A stretch of DNA of 45,043 bases from Paraburkholderia sp. (lineage in GTDB: Bacteria; Pseudomonadota; Gammaproteobacteria; Burkholderiales; Burkholderiaceae). Positions within the stretch are counted from its first letter, which is position 1. Each line of letters starts with the position of its first letter. Below are positions 34,112 through 41,919 of this stretch, one piece after another. Position numbers and translations under genes: made by a program. The stretch lies in the NCBI RefSeq assembly GCF_024281035.1, contig NZ_JAMXLH010000040.1, positions 1 to 45,043 on the forward strand. The letters run 5' to 3'. The notes below the pieces were generated by a model. It worked only from the letters and a program-made list of their open reading frames with translations, was not told the origin of the DNA and made no database searches.

Positions 34112-34424
34112 GAGGGATTCGAGGCGCCTGGCGCCGCGCGACGGCTGGTCCGGTCCGTCGCGCAACATCCTCGTGTTTTTTATTCGAGCCGCCATTGTCG
34201 CATGGCCGCAAGCGGGGGCAGCGCCGTACACGCGTCGCGTGTGGGCCATTCCTGCTCGCCGTTTTCGCGGAAATCCTTGCCCGTGAATTGCGCCGTAATC
34301 CACGGCCGATATCGGGTACGGCGCACGCACGCGTGCTCCGGACGCCCGCTTGCGGCGCGTGGCGCAGCGTACAATCGCGAGCGTCGCCTTCAAGCCGTGC
34401 ACCCGCGTGCCAAACGCCCCACTC

Positions 34425-35510
34425 ATGAACGCATTCCCAGGCGCAGCAGGGCTGCGCGATCACTTCGAACGCATCGTCTTGCCGCAGTGGCACGGCCCGG
34501 GCTTCAACGCCGCACTGCGCCTGCCCTACGAGGCGCTGGACGCAGCGGGCGCCGCGCCGCTGCCAGTCGTGCGCTACCGCGCGATGGCATGCGCCCGCCA
34601 ACTGTTCGTGTTCACGCAGGCGGGCGACGCCGCGCACGCGCACACGCTCTTCGAATCGCTGCAACACTGTTTCCACGACCGCGCGCACGGCGGCTGGTTC
34701 TACAGCGTCGATCCGCACGGTACGCCGCTCGACACCACCAAGGACCTCTACACGCACGCCTTCGTCGTGTTCGCATGCTCGATCTACGGTCAGCGCTTCG
34801 GCGTGGACGCCGCGCTCGAAATTGCCCGGTCGACCTCCGCGCTGATCGTCGACCGCTTCGACGCCGGGAACGGTCTCTTCAATGCGTCGCTCGACGCGCC
34901 GTTTGCCGCTGTCACCGGCACGCCGCTGCAAAATCCGCTGATGCATCTCACCGAAGCCTGGCTCGCCGCCCGCGAAGCCACCGGCGACGCCGCTTTCGAT
35001 ACGGCGCTCACGCGGCTCGTCGAGGCCGTCGCGCGGACATTCCTGCATGAGCCGACGGGCTGCATCGCCGAACTCCCGATCGGCGCGGCCGACAACCGGC
35101 TCGAACCCGGCCATCAGTTCGAATGGTTCTGGCTCGCTTCATGTGCTTCGGAGCGGCTGGGCGCGTCGGGCCTCGCCGAGGCGCTCGCGCGCGCGTTTCG
35201 CTTCGCCGTCACGCACGGCATGGACCCGGCGAGCGGCGCCGTGGCGGCTGCGCTCGACGAACAGGGCCGCGTCATCGACGCGACGCAGCGCATCTGGGCG
35301 CAAACCGAGTATCTGCGCGCCATCGCGACGCACGGCGATGCCGATGTGAACGCCACGCTGCCCGCGCAGATCGGCCGCTTCGCAGCACGCTTCCTCACGC
35401 CGCAAGGGTGGGTGGAATGCCGGAGGGCGTCCGGCAACGTCGCGCGCGCCGACATGCCGTCGACGACGCCTTACCACCTGCTATCGGCTTATCTCGCGTT
35501 GCCGGTCTGA
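34425..35510 (+). CDS. AGE-family (N-acylglucosamine 2-epimerase type) sugar isomerase/epimerase
   Basis: A 361-residue protein with the (alpha/alpha)6-barrel sequence pattern of the AGE family. The ATG at 34425 (MNAFPGAAGLRDHFERIVLP) is preferred to 34350. Markers: VRYRAMACARQLFVFTQAGD, HDRAHGGWFYSVDPHGTPLD, TTKDLYTHAFVVFACSIYG, PGHQFEWFWLA (active-site His) and RIWAQTEYLRA. Members interconvert mannose/fructose, N-acetylglucosamine/N-acetylmannosamine or cellobiose; the substrate cannot be told here. Its 3' end overlaps the convergent sensory-domain gene by 30 bp. Confidence 0.85.
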   Translation: MNAFPGAAGLRDHFERIVLPQWHGPGFNAALRLPYEALDAAGAAPLPVVRYRAMACARQLFVFTQAGDAAHAHTLFESLQHCFHDRAHGGWFYSVDPHGTPLDTTKDLYTHAFVVFACSIYGQRFGVDAALEIARSTSALIVDRFDAGNGLFNASLDAPFAAVTGTPLQNPLMHLTEAWLAAREATGDAAFDTALTRLVEAVARTFLHEPTGCIAELPIGAADNRLEPGHQFEWFWLASCASERLGASGLAEALARAFRFAVTHGMDPASGAVAAALDEQGRVIDATQRIWAQTEYLRAIATHGDADVNATLPAQIGRFAARFLTPQGWVECRRASGNVARADMPSTTPYHLLSAYLALPV

Positions 35511-36206
35511 ACCACGTACCCGGCACGCGCAGTACGGCGCCCTGGCGCGCGGCGTGACGCTCATCGCGAGGCCCGCGAGCGCGACCAGCGCCACGAGGAA
35601 AAACGCGCCCGCCGTGCGCAGGAACGTCATGCGCACGTGAATCGCGTCGCGCCAATCGTGCCAATCGTTAGAACCGGACGCATCGCGGCTCGCCGCCGCG
35701 CTGAACTGGGCGAACCCACGCAATTCGGCGACCCAGGCGTCCAGGTACGACTGCGTCGGCTGATCGAAAAACGCCCGGAGATCACGCGCGTCCAGATCCT
35801 GGACCAGCGCGCCCAGCGCACGGCGCAAGACCTGATAGCGCCGCGCAAGCGCCGCAACGTGGGCACGGTCTGCCTCGTCGGCAGGCGGCACGTCCACCAG
35901 CGCCGCGAATGAGCGGTCGGCCGCCGCGAGTTCCTCGCGGGCGTGCTCGATGACATCGCGCGGGGCGGCGTCGCCGCCGGCCATGCGCGTACCTGCGCGC
36001 GCAAGATTGCTGCGCGCATCTTCGAGATGCCGGGTGGTTTCGTCCGCCGCGCTGGTCTGGTGCTGCGCGACGCGCGCAAGATCGTCCACGTCGTCGCGCG
36101 TGTGCGCGCATGCGCAGAAAGCCGGTCCTTGTGCCACGAGCGGCGGCACGCAGAACAGGAAGAGCGCACACAACAGGCTAGCTGCGGTCTTGAGCTTGCC
36201 GGACAT
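35481..36206 (-). CDS. Orphan Tar-type four-helix-bundle sensory domain with two TM helices (truncated chemoreceptor-like protein)
   Basis: 241 residues from the ATG at 36206 (GAGG upstream). TM1 spans about 8-26 (AASLLCALFLFCVPPLVAQ) and TM2 about 195-215 (FLRTAGAFFLVALVALAGLA). Between them lies an all-helical region with ARSNLARAGTRM and RAFFDQPTQSYLDAW, which match the ligand-binding domain of Tar-type methyl-accepting chemotaxis proteins. After TM2 only about 25 residues follow (SVTPRARAPYCACRVRGSDR...), so HAMP and signalling domains are absent. Either the gene was cut down from a full receptor or the protein works as a stand-alone sensor or decoy. The last 30 bases overlap the AGE epimerase gene tail to tail. 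Confidence 0.7.
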   Translation of the reverse strand: MSGKLKTAASLLCALFLFCVPPLVAQGPAFCACAHTRDDVDDLARVAQHQTSAADETTRHLEDARSNLARAGTRMAGGDAAPRDVIEHAREELAAADRSFAALVDVPPADEADRAHVAALARRYQVLRRALGALVQDLDARDLRAFFDQPTQSYLDAWVAELRGFAQFSAAASRDASGSNDWHDWRDAIHVRMTFLRTAGAFFLVALVALAGLAMSVTPRARAPYCACRVRGSDRQREISR

Positions 36207-36331
36207 CTTCGAACACCTCGGGACGGAGAACGGGAAATCGCGTGGAGCGAAGCGTGTGATCGCTCGCAGCCAATCTGTGTTACGGCTGCGCAAACGTTTT
36301 CTTGAGCGCCAGACCGCGACAAAACGGTCCA

Positions 36332-36379
36332 AAGCGCGGCCCGAAGCGCAGCCCGAAGCACAACCCAACGCGCAGCCTG
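36332..36379. repeat. Degenerate 12-bp tandem array
   Basis: AAGCGCGGCCCG, AAGCGCAGCCCG, AAGCACAACCCA and ACGCGCAGCCTG follow one another in the interval between the sensory-domain gene and the thioesterase gene. Confidence 0.6.
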
Positions 36380-36552
36380 CGGTGCACCAAACCGGCGCAC
36401 CAGGCGGTTGCGGAAACGGCGTACTCAACCTTCCGGCGATTTTCATCGGCAGCGCATAAACGCGCCGTTCGATTCACCTTGCGCCGCAGCGAAGCACTTC
36501 CTAGAGTGGTTAGGAAACCATGCGGGCGTGGGCCCCGCCGAGGAATCCGACG

Positions 36553-36996
36553 ATGACTGATCTTGTGGATCGTGCGCGCGGTGCGTTGCACGCACAGCCG
36601 TTCAGCGTGCTGCTCGGCACCGAACTGACGCACATCGGGGCAGACGACCTGACGCTGCGGCTGCCGGTACGCGACGAGCTGAGGCAGCAGCATGGCTTCG
36701 TTCATGGCGGCGTGATCAGCTACCTCGCCGACAACGCGCTGACTTTCGCGGGCGCGCTCGCACTCGGGCCGCGCGTCGTGACGGGCGAATACAAGATCAA
36801 CTATTTGCGCCCGGCGCTGAACGGCACGCTGCTGGCTCGCGCGAAGGTGGTCTACGCGGGACGCCAGCAGGCCACCTGCCAGTGCAGCGTGTTCGTGATC
36901 GAGAACGGAGACGAGCGCCTCGTCGCGCTCGCGCAGGGGACGGTGAACCGGCTGTCGGAGCCGGCCGCGCGCGGCGAGCCGGAGCCCGCCGGCTGA
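36553..36996 (+). CDS. PaaI-type hotdog-fold thioesterase
   Basis: A 147-residue protein, ATG 36553 with GAGG 9 bases upstream. The core QQHGFVHGGVISYLADNALT holds the HGG motif (His51) and the Asp/Asn pair of the active site (Asp60, Asn61). VVTGEYKINYLRPA and GTLLARAKVVYAGRQQATCQ complete the hotdog beta-sheet. Such enzymes hydrolyse aromatic or medium acyl-CoA esters as housekeeping or in phenylacetate pathways. No pathway genes are adjacent, so the substrate is open. Single gene. Confidence 0.87.
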   Translation: MTDLVDRARGALHAQPFSVLLGTELTHIGADDLTLRLPVRDELRQQHGFVHGGVISYLADNALTFAGALALGPRVVTGEYKINYLRPALNGTLLARAKVVYAGRQQATCQCSVFVIENGDERLVALAQGTVNRLSEPAARGEPEPAG

Positions 36997-37102
36997 GCCG
37001 CTCAAACGCCATGCGGGAAACGTGGAAAACGCAGGGTTTGCGGGGTTCTCGTGGTGAGCGGCCCCGCGTGCGATGACGAATCGCGGCGTTTGCGATGCGC
37101 GC

Positions 37103-37951
37103 TTATTCGGCGGCGCGCGTGCGCTGGGTTTGCTCGCCGAGCCCCTCGATGCCGAGACGCACGGTCTGCCCAGGCTTCAGGAACACCGGCGACGGCTTGA
37201 TGCCCATGCCGACACCCGGCGGCGTGCCGGTCGAGATCACGTCGCCCGGCTGCAGGCTCATGCACTGCGACAGGTACGACACGAGCTTCGCCACCGGGAA
37301 GATCATCGTGCGCGTGTTGCCGTTCTGATAACGATGGCCGTCCACTTCGAGCCACAAACCGAGGTTCTGCGGATCGGGCACTTCGTCGCGCGTGACGAGC
37401 CACGGGCCGGTCGGGCCGAAGGTATCGAAGCCCTTGCCCTTGTCCCACTGCCCGGCGCGCTCGATCTGCCATTCGCGCTCTGAAACGTCGTTGACGATGC
37501 AATAGCCCGCCACGTAATCGAGCGCGTGCGCCTCGTCCACGTACTTCGCGTGCCTGCCGATCACCACGCCCAGCTCGACCTCCCAGTCGGTCTTCTTCGA
37601 GCCGCGCGGAATTTCGATGTCGTCGTTCGGGCCGACGATCGCGCTCGTCCACTTGTTGAACACCACCGGCTCGGGCGGCACGGGCATGCCTGCTTCGGCG
37701 GCGTGATCCGCATAGTTCAGGCCGATGCACACCATCTTGCCGACATGGCCCACGCACGCGCCGATGCGCGGATTGTCGCCAACGATGGGCAGCGTCTCGG
37801 GATCGATCGAGCGCAACTGCGCGAGGCCCGCGTCGGACAGCACGCCGCCCGCGATATCGGGCACCGCGCCCACGAGCGAGCGAATGCGGCCTTCGGCGTC
37901 GAGCATGCCGGGTTTCTCATGGCCTTTCGGCCCGTAGCGAAGCAGTTTCAT
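37103..37951 (-). CDS. Fumarylacetoacetate hydrolase-family protein, probable 2,4-diketo-3-deoxy-L-fuconate hydrolase
   Basis: A 282-residue FAH-fold enzyme. GLNYADHAAEAGMP, the metal-binding DWEVELGVVIG (Glu124, Glu126) and YCIVNDVSERE (Asp155) are intact, as is the PGDVISTGTPPGVGMGI block near the end. In the non-phosphorylated L-fucose route, an enzyme of this type splits 2,4-diketo-3-deoxy-L-fuconate into pyruvate and L-lactate. It is the last gene of the AKR-amidohydrolase-SDR-FAH minus-strand cluster, 77 bp after the SDR gene, and that context is the reason for the specific name. By sequence alone it could be another acylpyruvase. Confidence 0.83.
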   Translation of the reverse strand: MKLLRYGPKGHEKPGMLDAEGRIRSLVGAVPDIAGGVLSDAGLAQLRSIDPETLPIVGDNPRIGACVGHVGKMVCIGLNYADHAAEAGMPVPPEPVVFNKWTSAIVGPNDDIEIPRGSKKTDWEVELGVVIGRHAKYVDEAHALDYVAGYCIVNDVSEREWQIERAGQWDKGKGFDTFGPTGPWLVTRDEVPDPQNLGLWLEVDGHRYQNGNTRTMIFPVAKLVSYLSQCMSLQPGDVISTGTPPGVGMGIKPSPVFLKPGQTVRLGIEGLGEQTQRTRAAE

Positions 37952-38028
37952 TGCGTGTCTTTCCTCCGGTTCTCTTCGGTGCTATCGAGGCGATGCGAGG
38001 CGCTGCGAGGCGCTGCATCGCCTCCTTC

Positions 38029-38772
38029 TCAGTTCGCCCAGCCGCCGTCTATCACATGAGCCTGGCCGGTCGTAAACGACGATTCGTCCGAGGCGAGATA
38101 GAGTGCGAGCGCGGCGATCTCCTCCGGCTTGCCGATGCGCCCCATCGGCTGACGCGCGACAAAAGCGGCGCGCGTTGCATCGGCGCTCGTGCCCTGTTCG
38201 GAAGCCTGCACCGCGATGCGCTCTTCGAGCGAGGGCGACGCAACGGTGCCCGGACAGATCGCGTTGCAGCGGATGCCGCGCGTGACGAAGTCGGCCGCGA
38301 CCGACTTCGTCAACCCTATCACAGCCGCCTTCGACGCACCGTACACGCAGCGGTTGGGCACGCCCTTCACGCTCGACGCCGCCGACGACATGTTGATGAT
38401 CGACCCGCGCCCCGCTTCGAGCATTGCGGGCAGGAACGCGCGGATCATCCGGTACATGGCCTTCGCGTTCAGGTCGAACGCAAAATCCCAGTCCGCTTCG
38501 CTCGCTTCGAGGATCGAGCCTGCGTGCACGAAGCCCGCGCAGTTGAACAGCACATCGATGGCGCCGAGTTCGCGCGCGAGCGCGGCGATGGCCTGCGGGT
38601 CGCGCACGTCGAGACGCCGCGCTTCAACCGGCAGCGACGCGAGCGCATCGGGCCGGATATCGGTGGCAATCACACGCGCGCCTTCGCGCGCGAACAGTTC
38701 GGCGGTCGCAAAGCCGATGCCCTGCCCCGCCGCCGTAATCAAAGCCGTCTTGCCCGCCAGTCTTGGTGCCAT
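38029..38772 (-). CDS. SDR-family dehydrogenase, probable 2-keto-3-deoxy-L-fuconate dehydrogenase
   Basis: A 247-residue classical short-chain dehydrogenase. The cofactor loop TAAGQGIG is at 13-20, an acidic residue Asp38 after strand 2 indicates NAD preference, NCAG is at 77-80, and the catalytic set is Ser129/Ser130, Tyr144 and Lys148 (YGASK). It resembles the BDH2/DHRS6-like group, which includes 2-keto-3-deoxy-L-fuconate dehydrogenases. It would oxidise 2-keto-3-deoxy-L-fuconate to the 2,4-diketo acid, the substrate of the FAH protein downstream. Cluster position supports the role; the exact substrate is inferred. Confidence 0.82.
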   Translation of the reverse strand: MAPRLAGKTALITAAGQGIGFATAELFAREGARVIATDIRPDALASLPVEARRLDVRDPQAIAALARELGAIDVLFNCAGFVHAGSILEASEADWDFAFDLNAKAMYRMIRAFLPAMLEAGRGSIINMSSAASSVKGVPNRCVYGASKAAVIGLTKSVAADFVTRGIRCNAICPGTVASPSLEERIAVQASEQGTSADATRAAFVARQPMGRIGKPEEIAALALYLASDESSFTTGQAHVIDGGWAN

Positions 38773-38870
38773 CTGTCACTCCGGTTGGAATCGCAGCCTC
38801 AAGTAGCCTCAAGCAGCCTCGAGCGGCCGCGTTCAGGGGATGAATGCTTCTTGGCGCTGGCCGCACGCGC

Positions 38871-39731
38871 TCACAATCGATAAAACGCCGCTGCGTTCGC
38901 GCCGAACACCGCATCACGCCCGGCGTCCGTGAGCGGCGCGAGCAGACGCTGTGCGCACGCATGCCAGCGTTCATAGTCGCCGTTGAGGTTCAACACCGGC
39001 CAGTCGCTGCCCCACATCACACGTTGCGGGCCGAAAACAGCCAGCACGTGTGCGATCCACGGGCGCAGCGTGGCGTCGCCCCAGCCCGGCGCGGCCTCGG
39101 TGGCAAGGCCCGAGAGCTTGCAGCACACCTGCGGAAAGCGCGCGAGGCGCGCGAGCGCGTCGGACCATGCCGACCAGCCCGCGTTGCCGTCGCGGATCGG
39201 CGGCTTCGCGCTGTGGTCGACGACCACGCGCAATGCGGAATGTTGCGCGAGAAACGTTTCGAGTGCAGGGGCGTGGCGCGTGAAAATCAGCGCGTCGAAT
39301 GCGAGGTCGTGCGCGATCAGCGCCTGAACCGCGCGTGACGTATCGGCAGTGGCGATCCAGTTGTCATCGGGCAGGTCCTGCAACATCGGGCGCACGCCGC
39401 GGAATTTCGGCTCGCGTGCGAGATCGGCGATGAGATCCGGTGCGTCCGGATCGTCGAGCGGCACCCAGCCCACCACACCCGCAATCGACGCATCGTTGCG
39501 GGCGAGCGCAAGCAGATAGCGTGTCTCCTCGACAGTCGGCGCAGCCTGCACGACCACCGTGCGCGTCACGCCGCAACGCGTGCGCAACGGCGCCAGATCG
39601 GCGGGAGCGAAAGTGCGGTACAGAGCGGGCATGGCGGGCGTGAGCCAGCCATAGTCGCCGCGCGCCGGATCCCAGTAGTGCTGGTGCGCGTCGATTTGCG
39701 CCGCCATGGCGCGCGTGCCAGGCGTCGTCAT
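38871..39731 (-). CDS. Amidohydrolase-family lactonase, probable L-fucono-lactone hydrolase
   Basis: About 286 residues. The frame starts at ATG 39731, one base after the stop of the aldo/keto reductase gene; an ATG at 39707 (MAAQIDAHQHYWDP) is equally possible. IDAHQHYW holds the metal-ligand HxH pair, and later come VVDHSAKPPIRDG and MWGSDWPVLN with the conserved Asp. This is the cog3618-type pattern, to which L-fuconolactonases belong. It would open L-fucono-lactone made by the AKR upstream. The near-zero spacing points to translational coupling. Confidence 0.84.
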   Translation of the reverse strand: MTTPGTRAMAAQIDAHQHYWDPARGDYGWLTPAMPALYRTFAPADLAPLRTRCGVTRTVVVQAAPTVEETRYLLALARNDASIAGVVGWVPLDDPDAPDLIADLAREPKFRGVRPMLQDLPDDNWIATADTSRAVQALIAHDLAFDALIFTRHAPALETFLAQHSALRVVVDHSAKPPIRDGNAGWSAWSDALARLARFPQVCCKLSGLATEAAPGWGDATLRPWIAHVLAVFGPQRVMWGSDWPVLNLNGDYERWHACAQRLLAPLTDAGRDAVFGANAAAFYRL

Positions 39732-39732
39732 G

Positions 39733-40773
39733 TCAGCACGCGGGCAGCGGTACGCGCGAATCGATGAGGCCCTGCTCGCGCAGCGCGATCCACAGATCGG
39801 CGGGGATGGGCGTCTCGAACGACGCGGCGTTCTCGCGTACTTCGGCCACGCTGCGCGCGCCGTTGAGCACCGTTGCGAGCGCGGGATGCGCATACGGAAA
39901 CTGCAGCGCGGCGGCGGCGAGCGGCACGCCGAACGTCGCGCACACGGCATCGAGCCGTGCGACGCGCTCGATTACCTCAGCCGGTGCATCGGCGTAGTTG
40001 AATTTGCGCTCGCCCTGCAATCCGTGCGCGAGAATGCCCGAATTGAACGCACCGCCCAGCAGGATGCTCACGTTACGCTCGACGCAAGCGGGCAGCAAAT
40101 CGTCGAGCGGTGCTTGTTCGAGCAACGTATAGCGGCCCGCGAGCAACGCGCAGTCGATGTCGAATTCGCGCATCGCGTCGAGAATCACTTCGCGCTCGTT
40201 CACGCCGAGGCCCACGGCTTTCACGACGCCCGCCGCGCGCAATTCATCGAGCGCAAGGAATCCGCCGCCATCGGTCAATTGCTGCCAGTAGTGCGCATGA
40301 CGCTCGCCGTGCGTATAGCGGCCGATGTCGTGAACAAGTGCAATGTCGATGTCCACCATGCCGAGGCGCTGCTGGCTGTCCTCGAACGAGCGCAGGATGC
40401 CGCCATAGGTGTAGTCGTAGATCGCCTCGAACGGCAGAGGGTTCTGCCAGCCTTCGCTGCCGTCGTAGGCATGCACGCGCGGCACGAAGCGGCGGCCCAC
40501 TTTGGTCGAAAGCACGTACTCGCTGCGCGGATGGCGCCTGAGCGCCGCGCCGAGTCGATGTTCCGCTTTCGTATGGCCATAGTGCGGTGCGGTATCGAAG
40601 AAGCGTATGCCGGCTTCCCAGGCGGCATCGACGGTGGCCTGCGCCTCTTCTTCGGAGAGATCGCGATACAGGCCGCCGAGCGGCGCGGTACCGAGGCCGA
40701 GTGCGGTCACTTCAAGCGCCGTGCGTCCGATGCGCCGCCTGTGCGCCACCTGCGGATGTCGCTCCTGCACCAT
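39733..40773 (-). CDS. Aldo/keto reductase, probable L-fucose (D-threo-aldose) 1-dehydrogenase
   Basis: A 346-residue AKR. The ATG at 40773 follows GGGAGA; a longer frame to 41007 looks non-coding. The catalytic tetrad is present: Asp60 and Tyr65 (FFDTAPHYG), Lys91 (STKVG) and His148 (ALVHDIG). LGLGTAPLGGLYRDLSEEEA and GAFNSGILAHG are typical of D-threo-aldose 1-dehydrogenases, which oxidise L-fucose or D-arabinose to the lactone with NAD(P). First gene of the four-gene cluster. Neither the dehydratase (L-fuconate to 2-keto-3-deoxy-L-fuconate), a transporter, nor a regulator of the pathway is in the window. Confidence 0.86.
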   Translation of the reverse strand: MVQERHPQVAHRRRIGRTALEVTALGLGTAPLGGLYRDLSEEEAQATVDAAWEAGIRFFDTAPHYGHTKAEHRLGAALRRHPRSEYVLSTKVGRRFVPRVHAYDGSEGWQNPLPFEAIYDYTYGGILRSFEDSQQRLGMVDIDIALVHDIGRYTHGERHAHYWQQLTDGGGFLALDELRAAGVVKAVGLGVNEREVILDAMREFDIDCALLAGRYTLLEQAPLDDLLPACVERNVSILLGGAFNSGILAHGLQGERKFNYADAPAEVIERVARLDAVCATFGVPLAAAALQFPYAHPALATVLNGARSVAEVRENAASFETPIPADLWIALREQGLIDSRVPLPAC

Positions 40774-41292
40774 GCGCGTGTCTCCCGGTGAGTGTTTGCG
40801 ACAGATTACGCCATGTACGGCGCGCGTCAATGCGGGGCAATCTCGACCGATCGTTTGAAGCTGCTGGAGTTGAGAAACAGGCTTGCGTAGCGGGATCAGG
40901 AAGCGGGCGACGAAACCGGTCGTGCCGCCCTGGTAATCGCAGGCCGCGGCGCGTTCGCTGTCCGCGCATCTGTTGCACGAAAGGATGGATCGCACTGCGA
41001 GCGCCATCTTTTCGTTAATTAATATGCACTTCTATAGATATGAAAATCACGCGCCCATGCCGAGAGTGCGTTCCTGTTCATGTCGTCTCATGCGGTCGAA
41101 ACAGGCAATGCCGCATCCGCGTTCAGGCCCCACACAATCCGCTTCAACCTATTTCCGTTGTGTTTTTTTGACTGGAACGTGTGCGCACAAAACGATAGAA
41201 TGGCGTCCCTCCAAATTTCCGGCGCGCCGTGTCCATTTCTCGGGACTTCTCGGGACTTCTCTGGACAAGCGGCAGCAGCGCACGTACACCTC
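40774..41292. other. 519-bp divergent interval between the AKR gene and a 180-aa gene
   Basis: No convincing gene. An AT-rich patch lies near 41010-41045. Features seen are TTGACT at 41168-41173, a perfect palindrome TGTGCGCACA at 41180-41189 and a 10-bp tandem repeat at 41237-41266. TTGACT to TAGAAT (41196) is 22 bp, too long for a clear sigma-70 promoter. Confidence 0.45.
41237..41266. repeat. Three tandem 10-bp repeats upstream of the 180-aa gene
   Basis: TTCTCGGGAC, TTCTCGGGAC and TTCTCTGGAC lie end to end, 26 bases before the chosen start codon. Confidence 0.7.
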
Positions 41293-41835
41293 ATGGCGAA
41301 ACTTCTGAACGACCAGGAATTCCAGCGTTTTTCCGAGCTTCAACAAAAGCAGGCGAGCTTCACGATCACGAGCGAGGAAGCCGACGAACTGCGTGACATC
41401 GTCGCGCGCGCGCAGAAGAAGCGCGACGACCGCGCGAGCGCGATGAAGACAGCCGAAGAGGCGATCACGCAATTCGAAATCACGCCGGACGAACTGTTCT
41501 CGCCGGAGCAGATCGCCGAAGCCGCACGCAATTTCGGCCTGATTCCGGCCACGAAGAAAGAGCGCGTGCTGCCGCCTTCGCTCACGTTCAACGGCAAGAC
41601 GCATCAATGGACGCGCGCGCTGCCCGTGGAAATCCGCGAGCCGCTGTTCGAGGCGTTCCAGGGCGGGCAGTCGGTCAAGGTCTTCATCGCGACGCCAAAG
41701 GACGCCACGCGCTGCGCGGCGACCATCGCACGGCTCGAAAAGGAAACCGGCGTGCAATACGCGCAGGCCTGGCTCGAAGAGCTCTCGCTCACGCGCGGCC
41801 AGGTGGACGACGCACTCGCGAAGCTCGCAGCCTGA
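41293..41835 (+). CDS. Uncharacterised 180-aa protein with N-terminal coiled coil
   Basis: ATG at 41293 (MAKLLNDQEFQRFSELQQKQ); the frame is open further upstream, but that part looks non-coding. Residues 1-55 are helical and heptad-like and rich in Glu/Lys/Arg. AMKTAEEAITQFEITPDELF resembles the oligomerisation-to-linker segment of H-NS-like proteins, but the C-terminal H-NS DNA-binding motif is absent. Instead there is LTFNGKTHQWTRALPVEIRE and GGQSVKVFIATPKDATRCAA. I cannot name a family. No clear ribosome-binding site was seen. It converges with the Pat-like gene. Confidence 0.65.
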   Translation: MAKLLNDQEFQRFSELQQKQASFTITSEEADELRDIVARAQKKRDDRASAMKTAEEAITQFEITPDELFSPEQIAEAARNFGLIPATKKERVLPPSLTFNGKTHQWTRALPVEIREPLFEAFQGGQSVKVFIATPKDATRCAATIARLEKETGVQYAQAWLEELSLTRGQVDDALAKLAA

Positions 41836-41919
41836 CGCACGCATGCGCCGCACTTGGTCTGCTGACTGCGGCCTGGTTTTTCATCCGTTCGAACCAGGTC
41901 GCAGGCGCGGCGCATTGCA

